Assembly: GCF_023701695.1 (NCBI RefSeq)
Contig: NZ_JAJOZC010000001.1
Span: 2,976,001-3,040,000 of the forward strand
Reading direction: 5' to 3'
DNA: 64,000 nt
Source of the DNA: Streptomyces sp. RKAG290
GTDB lineage: Bacteria > Actinomycetota > Actinomycetes > Streptomycetales > Streptomycetaceae
Shown in pieces: positions 43,632-54,147 of this stretch (within the stretch, counting starts at the first letter, position 1; each line of letters starts with the position of its first letter). Below the pieces are notes generated by a model, which did no database searches, was not told where the DNA came from, and was given only the letters and a program-made list of their open reading frames with translations. A program made the translations under genes and the position numbers.

Positions 43632-45915
43632 GTGTCCGCGCAGACCGCAGCCACCACCGGCACCAGTGACGCCACCGGCACGGGCGCCGCAGAGGTCGAG
43701 CTCGCCATCGGCGGCATGACCTGCGCCTCGTGCGCGGCCCGCATCGAGAAGAAGCTCAACCGCATGGACGGGGTCGAGGCCACCGTCAACTACGCGACCG
43801 AGAAGGCCCGGGTCAGCTTCCCGACCCCCGGCGTCTCCGTGCAGGACCTGATCGCCACCGTCGAGAGGACCGGCTACACCGCGCACGAGCCCGCTCCTGC
43901 CGTACGCGAGGACGCACCCGCCGCGGCGACGGAGGCTGACGAGCTCCGCCCGCTGCGGCAGCGACTGGTCACCGCCGTCCTGCTCGCCGTACCGGTGATC
44001 GCGATGGCGATGATCCCGGCGTTGCAGTTCGACAACTGGCAGTGGCTTTCCCTGACGCTCGCCGCGCCCGTCGTCACCTACGCCGGCTGGCCCTTCCACC
44101 GCGCCGCGTGGACCAACGCCCGGCACGGGGCGGCCACGATGGACACGCTCATCTCGGTCGGCACCTCCGCCGCATTCCTGTGGTCGGTGTGGGCGCTGTT
44201 CTTCGGCACCGCCGGCATGACCGGCATGACGCACCCCTTCGAGCTGACCATCGGCCGCAGCGACGGCGCCGGAAACATCTATCTCGAAGCCGCCGCCGGA
44301 GTCACCGCGTTCATCCTGGCCGGGCGCTACTTCGAAGCCCGCTCCAAGCGGAAGGCGGGCGCGGCACTGAAGGCCCTGCTCGAACTGGGCGCCAAGGACG
44401 TCACCGTCCTGCGCGACGGCCGCGAGCGGACCGTGGACACGGCGGACCTCCGGGTCGGGGACCGCTTCCTGGTCCGGCCGGGCGAGAAGATCGCCACCGA
44501 CGGCACGGTCGTCGAGGGCAGCTCGGCCCTGGACGCGTCCATGCTCACCGGCGAATCCGTGCCCGTAGAGGTCGGCGTCGGCGACCCGGTCACCGGCGCC
44601 ACGCTGAACGCGGGCGGCCGGCTCGTCGTCGAGGCGACCCGGATCGGCGCGGACACCCAGCTGGCCCGGATGGCGAAGCTGGTCCAGGACGCGCAGAACG
44701 GGAAGGCGGCGGCCCAGCGCCTCGCGGACCGGATCTCCGCGGTCTTCGTCCCGGTGGTCCTGCTCATCGCCCTGGCCACCCTGGTCTCCTGGCTGCTGAT
44801 CACCGACGACCTGACCGCCTCGTTCACCGCCGCCGTCGCCGTACTGATCATCGCCTGCCCCTGCGCCCTCGGCCTCGCCACACCCACCGCCCTCATGGTC
44901 GGCACCGGACGCGGCGCCCAGCTCGGCATCCTCATCAAGGGCCCCGAAGTCCTGGAAACCACCCGCCGCATCGACACCATCGTCCTCGACAAGACCGGCA
45001 CCGTCACCACCGGCAAAATGACCCTCCTCGCCATCCACACCACACCCGGCACCACCGAAACCCACGCACTCCACCTCGCCGGCGCCCTGGAACACGCCTC
45101 CGAACACCCCCTCGCCCAAGCCGTCACCACCGCAGCCACCAACCGCACCACCACCCCCTCCCCACCCCGACAACTTCACCAACATCCCCGGCCTCGGCGT
45201 CCAAGGCACCGTCGAGGGCCACGCCGTCCTCGTGGGCCGCGAGCAGCTGCTCGCACAGTGGGAGATCTGCCTCCCGGTGGAACTGGCCCGCCGCAAGGCC
45301 GAGGCGCAGGCCGCGGGGCGCACCGCGATTGCGGTCGCCTGGGACGGCGAGGCACGGGCGGTCCTGGAGGTGGCGGACGCGGTCAAGGACACCAGCGCCG
45401 AGGCCGTCGAGCGGCTCCGCGCACTCGGTCTGACACCGATCCTGCTGACCGGCGACAACCGGGCAGTGGCGCAGAGCGTCGCGGCCGAGGTCGGCATCGA
45501 CGAGGTGTACGCCGAGGTCATGCCTGAGGACAAGGTCGATGTCGTCAAGCGCCTCCAGGCGCAGGGGCGTTCCGTCGCGATGGTCGGCGACGGCGTGAAC
45601 GACGCGGCCGCCCTCGCCCAGGCCGACCTGGGGCTCGCGATGGGCACGGGCACGGACGCCGCGATCGAGGCGGGCGACCTGACCCTGGTCCGCGGAGACC
45701 TGCGGGCCGCCGCCGACGCGATCCGGCTGTCACGCAGGACGCTGGGCACGATCCGCACGAACCTGTTCTGGGCCTTCGCCTACAACGTGGCCGCACTGCC
45801 GCTGGCCGCGGCCGGCCTGCTGAACCCGATGATCGCGGGAGCGGCGATGGCGTTCTCGTCGGTGTTCGTGGTCGGCAACTCGCTGCGACTGCGCCGGTTC
45901 CGGGCGGGGAGGTAG
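43632..45915 (+). pseudogene. copA: Copper-translocating P1B-type ATPase, frameshifted
   Basis: The GTG at 43632 follows GAGGAGG and is preferred to the GTG at 43608. An N-terminal heavy-metal-binding domain ([20 protein letters not shown]) precedes the membrane region. The Cys-Pro-Cys motif ([19 protein letters not shown], about residue 408) and DKTGTVTTG (about 452) follow. Near 45165, in a C-rich stretch, the frame breaks. The rest ([38 protein letters not shown], final helices) continues in another frame to 45915. The intact length would be about 761 residues. It exports Cu(I). A CsoR-like operator is upstream, but no csoR or copZ is adjacent. Confidence 0.88.
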
Positions 45916-45949
45916 CGGGCCGAAGGCCCCCGCCCGCGGGCGGCCGGAC

Positions 45950-46609
45950 TCAGCTCCTGGCAGGGAGCCGGGCCTCCGGCCGTCCGCCGGGCCGGCCGAG
46001 CGCGAGGCGCTCTTCGAGCCCCGCCCGGCACCGCGGCCAGTCCTCGGCCGTGATCGAGAAGATCGCGGAGTCCCGCAGCTGTCCGTCCTCGCCCGGCGCC
46101 CACGACCGGGACCAGTTCCGCAGCACGCCCTCGAAGCGGGCACCGACCCGCTCGATCGCGGCCCGCGAGCGGCTGTTGCGGGCGTCCGTCTTCAGATCGA
46201 CCCGCGACACCCCCCACACCTCGAACGCATGCCGGAACAGCAGGTACTTGGCCTCGGCGTTCACACCCGAGCCCTGCGCGGACGCGGCGAGCCAGGTGAA
46301 CCCGACCTCGATCGCGCTCAGCGTGTCCTCGTCCAGCCAGTGCCGCGGTTCCCAGTACGCCGTGACCCCGACGGCCCGCCCGGAGGCCCGGTCCACCTGC
46401 GCGTACGGAGCCAGTTTCCCGGCGGCGGCACGGGCGAGCTGCTCATCGATGTACGCGTCGACCTGGCCGGGGCCGGGCACCCAGGTGAACCGGTACGAGC
46501 TCCGGTCCTCCTGTGCCGCCCGGAGCAGATCCTGCGCATGCCGGTGCTCCAGTGGCTCCAGACTCACCCGGGTGCCCTCCAGAACCGGTCCCGCCAACGT
46601 GAAACCCAT
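45950..46609 (-). CDS. GNAT family N-acetyltransferase (RimJ/RimL-like)
   Basis: This 219-residue protein has the acetyltransferase_3 pattern: [20 protein letters not shown] at the N-terminus, [20 protein letters not shown], then [20 protein letters not shown], which contains the acetyl-CoA pyrophosphate-binding Q-x-x-G-x-G/A motif, and [20 protein letters not shown]. It acetylates an amine, perhaps a protein N-terminus or antibiotic; the target is unknown. It converges on copA with a 34-bp gap. Confidence 0.9.
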   Translation of the reverse strand: MGFTLAGPVLEGTRVSLEPLEHRHAQDLLRAAQEDRSSYRFTWVPGPGQVDAYIDEQLARAAAGKLAPYAQVDRASGRAVGVTAYWEPRHWLDEDTLSAIEVGFTWLAASAQGSGVNAEAKYLLFRHAFEVWGVSRVDLKTDARNSRSRAAIERVGARFEGVLRNWSRSWAPGEDGQLRDSAIFSITAEDWPRCRAGLEERLALGRPGGRPEARLPARS

Positions 46610-46749
46610 TGCTCACCCATTCAGTCCGCCGCACGGCCCCTGCGCCCCGTAGCGTTCCAGAGGCACCGGGCCGTGTCGCGCGAATATCGGCGCACCCGGG
46701 CCTGCCGTCCGGATCGCGGTACGGCCGGGTGCCGCGTGCCCGGCGGAGT

Positions 46750-47616
46750 TCACCGCCCGCTGAGCACGAACCGCACCACCGTCCCCGCATCCGCCCGCGT
46801 CGCCGCCGCCAGTTCGGACTCCGGCACCACGCCCACCACCGGGTAGCCGCCCGTCGTCGGGTGGTCGTTGAGGAACACCACCGGGCGGCCGTCCGGCGGC
46901 ACCTGGACCGCGCCCAGCACCATGCCCTCGCTGGGCAGTTCACCCGCCCGGGCGCGCTCCAGCGCCGGGCCCTCGGTGCGCAGGCCGATGCGGTTGCTCT
47001 GCGGGGAGACACGGAACGCCGCCGTGGCGAGCGTGTGCAGGGCCGCCGGCGTGAACCAGGTGTGGCGGGGGCCCAGGTGCACCGGGAGCACGAGTTCGGT
47101 GGGCATCGCCGGCCACGGCACCGCGCCGGCGGCCGGGACGTCCCCGGCCGGCGGCGGGCCCAGCGGCAGCACGTCGCCGTCGCGCAACTGCGGCGGGCCC
47201 AGCCCGGAGAGCAGGTCGGCGGACCGGCTGCCGAGCACCGGCTCGGGCTGCACACCGCCCGCGAAGGCCAGGTAGCTGCGCAGTCCGTACGTCGCCGCTC
47301 CCGCCTCCAGCACCGCACCCGCCGGTACGTGCACCACCGCGCCCCACGCCACCGGCCGTCCGTCCACCGTCACCGGGCAGGGCGCGCCACCGACGACCGC
47401 CCGCACCGCGCGGCCCGGCCGGACCGCGCAGCCGGTGACGGTCGTCTCCAGGAGCGCCTCGCTCACGGGGTTGCCGGCCAGCCGGTTGGCGAGCCGGGCC
47501 GCGGGTGGGTCCAGCGCGCCCGCCCGCCCCACCCCCAGGTGCGCGTAACCGAAGCGGCCCTCGTCCTGCACGGTGGTCAGGAACCCGGCCCTGACCACCT
47601 CCAGACCCGCGCTCAC
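46750..47616 (-). CDS. pxpC: 5-oxoprolinase subunit PxpC (biotin-dependent carboxyltransferase-like)
   Basis: This 288-residue protein has the PxpC/AHS2 pattern: [60 protein letters not shown] and [18 protein letters not shown]. With PxpA and PxpB it forms the ATP-dependent 5-oxoprolinase that opens pyroglutamate to glutamate. The GTG at 47616 overlaps the pxpB stop by 4 bp. It is the last gene of the operon. Confidence 0.92.
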   Translation of the reverse strand: MSAGLEVVRAGFLTTVQDEGRFGYAHLGVGRAGALDPPAARLANRLAGNPVSEALLETTVTGCAVRPGRAVRAVVGGAPCPVTVDGRPVAWGAVVHVPAGAVLEAGAATYGLRSYLAFAGGVQPEPVLGSRSADLLSGLGPPQLRDGDVLPLGPPPAGDVPAAGAVPWPAMPTELVLPVHLGPRHTWFTPAALHTLATAAFRVSPQSNRIGLRTEGPALERARAGELPSEGMVLGAVQVPPDGRPVVFLNDHPTTGGYPVVGVVPESELAAATRADAGTVVRFVLSGR

Positions 47617-48302
47617 GCCGCCACCCCCGCCCCTGCCTCTGCCTCGACCTCGACGAACCGCACCCGCGCCCCCGGCTCCAGGAGCGCCGGCGGTTCGCGG
47701 TCCGGGTTCCACAGCGCGGCCGGGTCCGGCATCCGGCCGATGAGCTGCCAGCCGCCGGGAGACCTGCGCGGGTACACACCGGCGTAAGGGCCCGCCAGCG
47801 CCACCGAACCGGCCGGCACCCGGGTCCGCGGAGTCGCCCGGCGCGGCAGGTGGAGGTGGTCCGGCAGACCGGTCAGGTAGCCGAAGCCCGGCGCGAACCC
47901 GCAGAACGCGACCCGGAACTCGGTCCCGGAGTGGAGACCGGCCACCTCGGCGACGGCGACTCCCCAGGCGTCGGCGACGTCCGCCAGATCCGGACCGTCG
48001 TAGACGACCGGGATCTCCACCAGTCCGCCGGTGCCGCGCCGCAGCGGCGGTACCCGCCAGGACGCCAGCTCACGGGCCAGGCCCGCCGCGTCCCTCGCGA
48101 TGCCGTCCAGCAGGACCGTCCGCGCGCCGGGCACGACCTCGCGCACACCGGGCAGTTCCCCGGCCGCGCGACGGCGCAGCACCTCGGCGTGGAAGGCCTC
48201 CGTCTCCTCCCCGGACCCCAGCTCGACCAGCAGCGCGTCCGGGCCGGCCGGCAGCACGACCGGCGGCCGGTGCCCCGCCCCGCCCGGCGTCCGCGCACTC
48301 AC
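47613..48302 (-). CDS. pxpB: 5-oxoprolinase subunit PxpB (allophanate hydrolase subunit 1-like)
   Basis: This 229-residue protein starts with GTG at 48302, overlapping the pxpA stop. The AHS1 motifs [60 protein letters not shown] and [11 protein letters not shown] match PxpB/KipI. The FAPGFGYL and GGWQLIGR segments line the active cleft. A longer upstream frame is only the readthrough of the broken pxpA frame. Confidence 0.92.
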   Translation of the reverse strand: MSARTPGGAGHRPPVVLPAGPDALLVELGSGEETEAFHAEVLRRRAAGELPGVREVVPGARTVLLDGIARDAAGLARELASWRVPPLRRGTGGLVEIPVVYDGPDLADVADAWGVAVAEVAGLHSGTEFRVAFCGFAPGFGYLTGLPDHLHLPRRATPRTRVPAGSVALAGPYAGVYPRRSPGGWQLIGRMPDPAALWNPDREPPALLEPGARVRFVEVEAEAGAGVAA

Positions 48303-49091
48303 GCGAACGCCCGGACCACGACGCCCGCCTCTTCCAGCGCGGCCCGCACCCGGTGGGCGAGCGCCGCCGCTCCGGGAGTGTCGCCGTGCACGCACAGGGA
48401 CCGGGCGACGACCGGAATCCGTACGCCGTCGGCCCCGGTCACACTCCGGTCCACCGCGAACCCGACACTGCGGCGCACGACCTCGTCCCCGTCGTGCACG
48501 ACCGCGCCCGGCTCCCCGCGCGGCACGAGCGTGCCCTGCGGGGTGTACGCGCGGTCGGCGAACGCCTCCTCGACGGCGGCCAGCCCCGCTTCGGCGGCCC
48601 GCGCGAGCAGCCGGGACCCGGGCAGCCCGAGAACGGCCAGGTCGCCGCCCGCCAGCCGGACGCCCTCGATCACCGCAGCGGCCTGCTCGTCGTCGCGGAC
48701 CGCGCGGTTGTAGAGGGCACCGTGCGGCTTGACGTACGACACCGTGGCACCGGCCGACTCCGCGAACACCCGCAACGCACCGATCTGGTAAGCCACTTCG
48801 GCGGTCAGCTCGGCGGCGGGCACGTCCATCGAGCGGCGGCCGAAGCCTGCCAGGTCGCGGTACGACACCTGAGCGCCGATCCGTACGCCTCGGGCTGCCG
48901 CGGTGTCGCACACCCGGCGCATCACCGAGGGTCCCCGCATGGAAGCCGCACGCCACATTGGCGCTGGTCACGCACGCGAGCAGCGCCTCGTCGTCGGTGA
49001 GCGTCCAGCGCCCGAACCCCTCGCCCAGATCGGCGTTGAGGTCCATGGGACCCGGCGCGGCCGGCTCGTCCCCCCGGTCCGAGGGACTCAT
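48299..49091 (-). pseudogene. pxpA: 5-oxoprolinase subunit PxpA (LamB/YcsF), frameshifted
   Basis: The N-terminal frame reads [20 protein letters not shown] and [10 protein letters not shown], the conserved metal-site region. Around 48940 two bases are missing (a G run and a C run). The rest continues in another frame from [20 protein letters not shown] through [20 protein letters not shown] to the stop at 48299. The repaired protein of about 264 residues is a normal PxpA, which binds 5-oxoproline. I used ATG 49091; GTG 49112 is also possible. It heads the pxpA-pxpB-pxpC operon. Confidence 0.85.
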
Positions 49092-49141
49092 CAGATTCGT
49101 CACGAAGCGCACGTTAGTGCCTCACGAGCGCCGACTGTCCG

Positions 49142-49791
49142 TCAAAAGACGCACAGCTCAGTCTCCTTCACGCCCTCCAGCTCGTACCGCGTCCCGACCA
49201 GCGGCCGGCCGGCGTACAGCCTGATCAGCGTCGCCCCGTCCCCCCGGTACCGGCCGGGGGCCCGGCCCTCCTGCTCGCCCCCAGGACCAGCTCGTCGCCG
49301 CTGTCGTCCAGCCGCGCGACCAGCAGCGGTGTCCTGCGGCGGGACATGGGGGCGAGGAGCCTGAGCGCGTGCGGCAGCCCGGCGCCCCGGTACGCCCCTT
49401 CCAGGCCCCATGCCTCGCGTACGTCCCCTGCGTGCACCCACTCCCCCAGCGCCACCCCGTCCAGCGCCCGGCTCGCCCCGGCGATCACGGGACCGGCCTC
49501 GGTCATGCCCCGTTCCAGCTCGTCCACGACCTGCGTGTCCGTCCAGTCGGCGCGTTCGGCGATGTCACGGTCGTTGCACTCGGGGCTGAACACGTCCGGC
49601 CCGAACCGGCTCTCCACCACCCGGTTCAGTGCGGAACCGCAGTGCGCGAGCAGATCCCGCACCGTCCAGCCCGGGCACGCGGTGCGCAGGGCGAAATCGC
49701 GCTCGGAGGCGGACCGCAGCAGCGGGAGAAGGGCGTCGCGCTCGGTGCGCAGCAGGAGACCGGGGAGCTCGGGATCACGTTCGTCAGCCAT
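49142..49791 (-). pseudogene. Maleylpyruvate isomerase family mycothiol-dependent protein, frameshifted
   Basis: The ATG at 49791 opens a DinB-like four-helix domain with RDFALRTACPGWTVRDLLAH, the mycothiol-dependent maleylpyruvate isomerase N-terminal pattern. A later His lies in LGEWVHAGDVREAWGL, giving a possible His-Glu-His metal site. The frame breaks near 49265 in a GGGGG run. The C-terminal SCP2-like part (EQEGRAPGRYRGDGATLIRL to ETELCVF) finishes in another frame at 49142. Repaired length is about 217 residues. The true reaction of this branch is usually unknown. Confidence 0.8.
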
Positions 49792-49944
49792 AACTACAGC
49801 CAACCACCGAGCGCCCGGCCGGACTTGTCGTTCCGCCGAGTCGCGGGCGGGCCGCCCGACGGCATCGGCGGAGCCGGCCGGCCCGGTCACCGCCCGCACC
49901 TCCACCTCTGCGCCCCGGGCGGCACACGCTCTAACCTCGACTCC

Positions 49945-50619
49945 ATGGACGACACCGCTCAGGGCAACCGCAGCACCGACGACGCCGCTCTCCGCGTCCG
50001 CTGGCGCGACTCCCTGGCCGCCGCGCGGAGCGGCGGCCAGGACCCCGACCCGCTGCCGTACGCCGACAACCTCCTGGCACGCTGGGCCGAACCCCAGCGC
50101 AGGTACCACACCACCGCCCACCTGACGGCGGTCCTGGACCGCGTCGACACCCTCGCGGGCCACGCCGCGGACGCGGACGCCGTACGCCTCGCCGCCTGGT
50201 TCCACGACGCGGTGTACCGGCCCGACCGCACCGAGAACGAGGAGCGCAGCGCCGCCCTCGCCGAGCGCGCCCTGCCCGAGGCCGGGGTGCCGGCCCCGAT
50301 CACCGCGGAGGTCGCCCGGCTGGTCCGGCTCACGGTCTCGCACGACCCGGCCGACGGCGACACCAACGGCGAGGTGCTGTGTGACGCGGACCTCGCGATC
50401 CTGGCGGCGTCACCGAAGGGGTACGCGCAGTACGCGGCGCAGGTGCGCGAGGAGTACGGCTTCGTGCCGGACGACGCGTTCCGGGAGGGGCGCGCGGCCG
50501 TGCTGCGACAGCTCCTGGAGCTGCCTCGGCTGTTCCGCACACCGCACGGGAACGCCGAGTGGGAGCCGAAGGCGCGGCACAACCTGCTGACGGAGCTGGA
50601 GCTGCTCGCCGCGTCGTAG
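49945..50619 (+). CDS. HD-domain-like metal-dependent phosphohydrolase
   Basis: This 224-residue protein has YHTTAHLTAVLDRVD with a conserved His, WFHDAVYRPDRTENEERSAA with the His-Asp pair, and LVRLTVSHDP plus LCDADLAIL with further metal-ligand His and Asp. These are the HD superfamily ligands. It resembles the predicted metal-dependent HD phosphohydrolases of actinomycetes, with nucleotide-type substrates being possible. TAACCT at 49932-49937 ends 7 bases before the ATG, suggesting a leaderless transcript. Confidence 0.85.
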   Translation: MDDTAQGNRSTDDAALRVRWRDSLAAARSGGQDPDPLPYADNLLARWAEPQRRYHTTAHLTAVLDRVDTLAGHAADADAVRLAAWFHDAVYRPDRTENEERSAALAERALPEAGVPAPITAEVARLVRLTVSHDPADGDTNGEVLCDADLAILAASPKGYAQYAAQVREEYGFVPDDAFREGRAAVLRQLLELPRLFRTPHGNAEWEPKARHNLLTELELLAAS

Positions 50620-50635
50620 CGCGCCCGTGGGGCAA

Positions 50636-52615
50636 CTATCGGCGGCGATCGGTGGGAACCGGTTTAGAATCGACGGTTTCTTGCTCCACCGGACGCCGTA
50701 GCCCTGACTGTTCCGAGAAGAGGGCCGCCCCGATCTCCACGCGGAGCGGGGGCAACACCTCAGGCTCCGGAAGCTGCTGTCCGTCCGAGCTGTCGAGCTT
50801 CCCCATGATCAAGCTCCAAAGGCCTGACGCCACCCACCGACTGCAGCGCGTGTGGATTGTGGAGTGATTGCCGAACCGCTCGGGGAGGTCACACCAGCGC
50901 ACCCCCGTACGGGCCTTGTAGAGGATGGCGTCAACCAATTGACGGTATGGCTGAACTCTTGCACTTCCAGGCATTAGCGGCTCGATCTTGGCCCACGCTG
51001 CATCTGTCAGAGATCGAGGGACCAGAACGCCGTGCTCGGTGAACCATTTATTCAACGAACACGGGCGCCCAGCGATGGAACGCGAACGCGTGCCAATGAT
51101 TTGTACTCGTACATCCCACAGGGCGAGCAGTTTCAACTGCCGCTCCAGCCCCAGGTCCCGGAGCCGCCCAATCGGCGCCATGGCCCACTTGCGGAGTTCC
51201 TCCGCCTGGCGATGTTCGGCCTCCCCCTCTTCTTGCCATGCCCTGGCTTCCGCCTGCAGGGCTCGTAGCTGTGCAACCTCTTCCACGAGCGCGTTGACCG
51301 TCTGATCGGCAGCCTCCTGAGACCCAACCGAGGAAACCACTGCATTGATCACTGCCATCTGCCCATCAATCTGCTTGCCGAGAGCAGCAACGCGGTGGGA
51401 CTGATCCACTCGCTGATAATCACCACCCTCCTGCGCAACCCGCACTTCCCCTTTCTGGTCTCGATGCCATACAGCCAACTCACACCAAACGCGCTCTTCT
51501 AACGCATCAGCGTCAATCAGCGGGCATGAGCACGTGGGTGCACCCGCGTACTCTTCATCCTTCCCGCTACATCTATACATCCGCGTCTTGTCCGCCACTC
51601 TCCATTGACCCACATAATGCGCGCCACAGGAGTTGAATATCCGACCCGAAAGAGGATACGCCCTGACTGCCTCAACTCGACTCGCAGCTCCACGCTTCAG
51701 ACCAGCCCTAAGTTGCATCAACTCGTCTTCCGCAAAGATCCGGGGAAGCGCAATGGTTACTGTTTCACCGTGTAGCGGAGTGCCATCAGGCTTCAATCTC
51801 GTGTGGGACTCTCCTGCCGTGGAGCGAGACGGATGCCGGAAGACACTTCGAGCACCAAGAATCGCATCCGACCCCAGGCGTGCGCGTAGATTCTGCTGAC
51901 GCCAAGGTGAACCGGAGCGCGTGAATCTTCCTTCCGCATTCAGAACGAGCGCTGCCTGTCGAACGTTCATCCCCTCGTCGACGATCAGCTCCCACGCTCG
52001 TCGCAGGACAGCAGATTCGCGCGGATCCACAGCCAATCGCGAAACCCCGCGCCGCCCTTTGTCCGCGATCCTGTAGCCGTAAGGAGGCTGCCCACCGACC
52101 CACCCACCTACCAGGGCCTTCTCCTGCAACCCATCCTGCGAGCGCATCTGAATCGCCTCCCACTCACGCAGAGAGAACTCCGCCCGTCGCACCAACTGAT
52201 ATCGACCACCTGCAGTCGTGTTATCAATACCAGAATCAGCAATCGAAACGAAAACACCTAGGTCCTCGAGAGCCCAGACCCAGCGCCAGAAGGCCCTTCC
52301 CGTACGGCCAATGGCTCGCGCCTCTCGCACCACCACCACATCGAATTCACCTCTGCGCGCTGCTTCCATCAGCCGCTTCCCCTCGGGGCGGGATACTAGA
52401 TCCAGAGCACCACTCACGCCACCATCAGAATATGAGGCAACACACCTCCAACCCTTGTCAGTTAAATACTCCACCGCCTTTCGATGTTGACTGGACAGAC
52501 CAAATCCTTTGAGCTGACTCTTGGTTGACACTCGAAGATAGACTGCCGCACGCAATCCTGTTTCATCAGTCGCCCCTCTCGCCATTGCGGGCAGGGCTGT
52601 GCTTTCATTGGCCAT
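50636..52615 (-). CDS. Large serine recombinase with a C-terminal IS5-type transposase domain
   Basis: This 659-residue protein starts at ATG 52615. The catalytic resolvase domain has AVYLRVSTKSQ with the nucleophile Ser30, then VSGALDLVSRPEGKRLMEAA and VVVREARAIGRTG. The recombinase domain (GYRIADKGRRGVSRLAVDPR, NVRQAALVLNAEGRFTRSGS) leads to a zinc ribbon (SCGAHYVGQW, YRCSGKDEEY, TCSCPLIDAD) and a coiled coil. From about residue 534 the protein continues in frame into a DUF4096/IS5-type transposase N-terminal domain (SLTDAAWAKIEPLMPG, ARTGVRWCDLPERFGNHST) without a DDE domain. Codons are less GC-biased than the neighbours, indicating recent acquisition. It is probably an integrase/excisionase of a mobile element. 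Confidence 0.85.
   Translation of the reverse strand: MANESTALPAMARGATDETGLRAAVYLRVSTKSQLKGFGLSSQHRKAVEYLTDKGWRCVASYSDGGVSGALDLVSRPEGKRLMEAARRGEFDVVVVREARAIGRTGRAFWRWVWALEDLGVFVSIADSGIDNTTAGGRYQLVRRAEFSLREWEAIQMRSQDGLQEKALVGGWVGGQPPYGYRIADKGRRGVSRLAVDPRESAVLRRAWELIVDEGMNVRQAALVLNAEGRFTRSGSPWRQQNLRARLGSDAILGARSVFRHPSRSTAGESHTRLKPDGTPLHGETVTIALPRIFAEDELMQLRAGLKRGAASRVEAVRAYPLSGRIFNSCGAHYVGQWRVADKTRMYRCSGKDEEYAGAPTCSCPLIDADALEERVWCELAVWHRDQKGEVRVAQEGGDYQRVDQSHRVAALGKQIDGQMAVINAVVSSVGSQEAADQTVNALVEEVAQLRALQAEARAWQEEGEAEHRQAEELRKWAMAPIGRLRDLGLERQLKLLALWDVRVQIIGTRSRSIAGRPCSLNKWFTEHGVLVPRSLTDAAWAKIEPLMPGSARVQPYRQLVDAILYKARTGVRWCDLPERFGNHSTIHTRCSRWVASGLWSLIMGKLDSSDGQQLPEPEVLPPLRVEIGAALFSEQSGLRRPVEQETVDSKPVPTDRRR
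50684..50695. repeat. Left copy of a 12-bp direct repeat flanking the recombinase (possible att)
   Basis: CTCCACCGGACG lies inside the last codons of the recombinase gene and is repeated exactly at 52693-52704, on the other side of the gene. Confidence 0.35.
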
Positions 52616-52692
52616 GTCGACTCCACATTGGTCGGCCGGGCCCCGGGGTGGTTGCAGCCATCGCCGGGGCGTCTTGGTACCAAATTTATTTT

Positions 52693-52704
52693 CTCCACCG
52701 GACG
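52693..52704. repeat. Right copy of the 12-bp direct repeat (possible att)
   Basis: CTCCACCGGACG lies 78 bp upstream of the recombinase ATG, next to an AT-rich stretch, and is 2009 bp from its partner. The pair brackets almost exactly the recombinase gene. Confidence 0.35.
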
Positions 52705-52811
52705 TTCGGTCGCAGTTTGCACATATTGACCACAACGCACCGTTTGGGTGTGAGGACGTGTCATTTCAGGCCTCGGGAATGCTGTCACCTGCTGCGTTGT
52801 TGGTGAATGTC

Positions 52812-54074
52812 ATGCCCGACTCTGCCCCTCACCGCCCCCGCATGCCCCTCGCAGTCGTCGTTCTGGGAGTGGCTGTCTTCGCACTCGGTACCAGCGAGTT
52901 CATGTTGTCCGGACTGCTGCCGCCCATCGCCGACGACATGAACGTGTCGATCCCGCGCGCGGGGCTCCTCATATCCGCGTTCGCGATCGGCATGGTGGTC
53001 GGCGCCCCGCTGCTCGCCGTCGCCACGCTCCGGCTGCCGCGCCGCACCACGCTCATCGCGCTGATCTCGGTCTTCGGCCTCGGTCAGGTCGCTGGCGCGC
53101 TCGCGCCGACGTACGAGGTGCTCTTCGTGTCCCGGGTGATCAGCGCGTTCGCGTGTGCCGGGTTCTGGGCCGTCGGGGCGGCGGTCGCCATCGCGATGGT
53201 GCCGGTGAACGCCCGGGCCCGTGCGATGGCCGTGATGATCGGCGGCCTCTCGATCGCCAACGTGCTGGGTGTGCCGCTGGGGGCGTTCCTCGGCGAGAAC
53301 CTGGGCTGGCGGTCGGCGTTCTGGGCGGTCGGCGCGGCCGCGGCCATCGCCCTGGTCGGGGTGGCGACGATGATCCCCCGCATTCCGGTCCCGGACGAGA
53401 AGCCGCAGCTCAAGCGCGAGGTGAGCATCTACCGCGACCGGCAGGTGTGGCTGTCCATCGTGATCACCGCACTCGCGGCGGGCGGGGTGTTCTGCGCGTT
53501 CAGCTATCTGGCGCCGCTGCTGACGGATGTCGCGGGGCTGGATTCGGGCTGGGTGCCGACCGTGCTCGCGCTGTTCGGGATCGGTGCGCTGGTCGGTACG
53601 ACGATCGGCGGCCGGGTCGCGGACGCGCACCTCTTCGGGGTGCTGCTGAGCGGTATCGCGGCGTCGACGGTGTTCCTGGCCGCGCTGGCGCTGTTCGCCT
53701 CGAACCAGGCCGCCGTGATCGTGCTCTCGTTCCTGCTGGGCCTGTCGGCGTTCTACACGGCTCCGGCGCTCAACGCCCGCATGTTCAACGTCGCGGGCGC
53801 CGCCCCGACCCTGGCCGGTGCGACGACGACCGCCGCGTTCAACCTGGGCAACACCGGTGGCCCCTGGCTGGGCGGCACGGTGATCGACGCGGACTTCGGT
53901 TTCGCGGCGACCGCGTGGGCGGGAGCGGCGATGACCGTGCTGGCGCTGGTGGCGGTGGTGTTCTCGTTGCGGCTGCAGCGCAGCCGCAACTCCTCGTCCC
54001 GGCTGGTGGCGGGCTCACCGGCCACCGCGTCGCAGGGGGCGGCCAGGGAGTCCGCGCCCTCGACGGCAGTCTGA
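52812..54074 (+). CDS. Cmx/CmrA-type chloramphenicol efflux MFS transporter
   Basis: This 420-residue protein has twelve helices. The N-terminal LAVVVLGVAVFALGTSEFML and SGLLPPIADDMNVSIPRAGL, then ISAFAIGMVVGAPLLAVATL, match the Cmx/CmrA/CmlR chloramphenicol exporters of actinomycetes. The LRLPRRTTL loop is the MFS motif A equivalent. The ATG at 52812 is preferred; GTG 52803 is in frame nine bases upstream. It sits next to the mobile recombinase but has host-like GC-ending codons, so it is probably resident. Confidence 0.87.
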   Translation: MPDSAPHRPRMPLAVVVLGVAVFALGTSEFMLSGLLPPIADDMNVSIPRAGLLISAFAIGMVVGAPLLAVATLRLPRRTTLIALISVFGLGQVAGALAPTYEVLFVSRVISAFACAGFWAVGAAVAIAMVPVNARARAMAVMIGGLSIANVLGVPLGAFLGENLGWRSAFWAVGAAAAIALVGVATMIPRIPVPDEKPQLKREVSIYRDRQVWLSIVITALAAGGVFCAFSYLAPLLTDVAGLDSGWVPTVLALFGIGALVGTTIGGRVADAHLFGVLLSGIAASTVFLAALALFASNQAAVIVLSFLLGLSAFYTAPALNARMFNVAGAAPTLAGATTTAAFNLGNTGGPWLGGTVIDADFGFAATAWAGAAMTVLALVAVVFSLRLQRSRNSSSRLVAGSPATASQGAARESAPSTAV

Positions 54075-54147
54075 TCGCCCGCCTCCCGGGGCGGGCGACG
54101 CGCCGGCGCCAGGGCACGCGAGCCCGGCATGATCCGAACGAGAGGCC

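Noticed and set aside
52599..52811. N-terminal extension of the Cmx/CmrA-type exporter to 52599
   Set aside because: The added residues have no membrane or domain character and overlap the recombinase start region; ATG 52812 begins directly before the conserved first helix.
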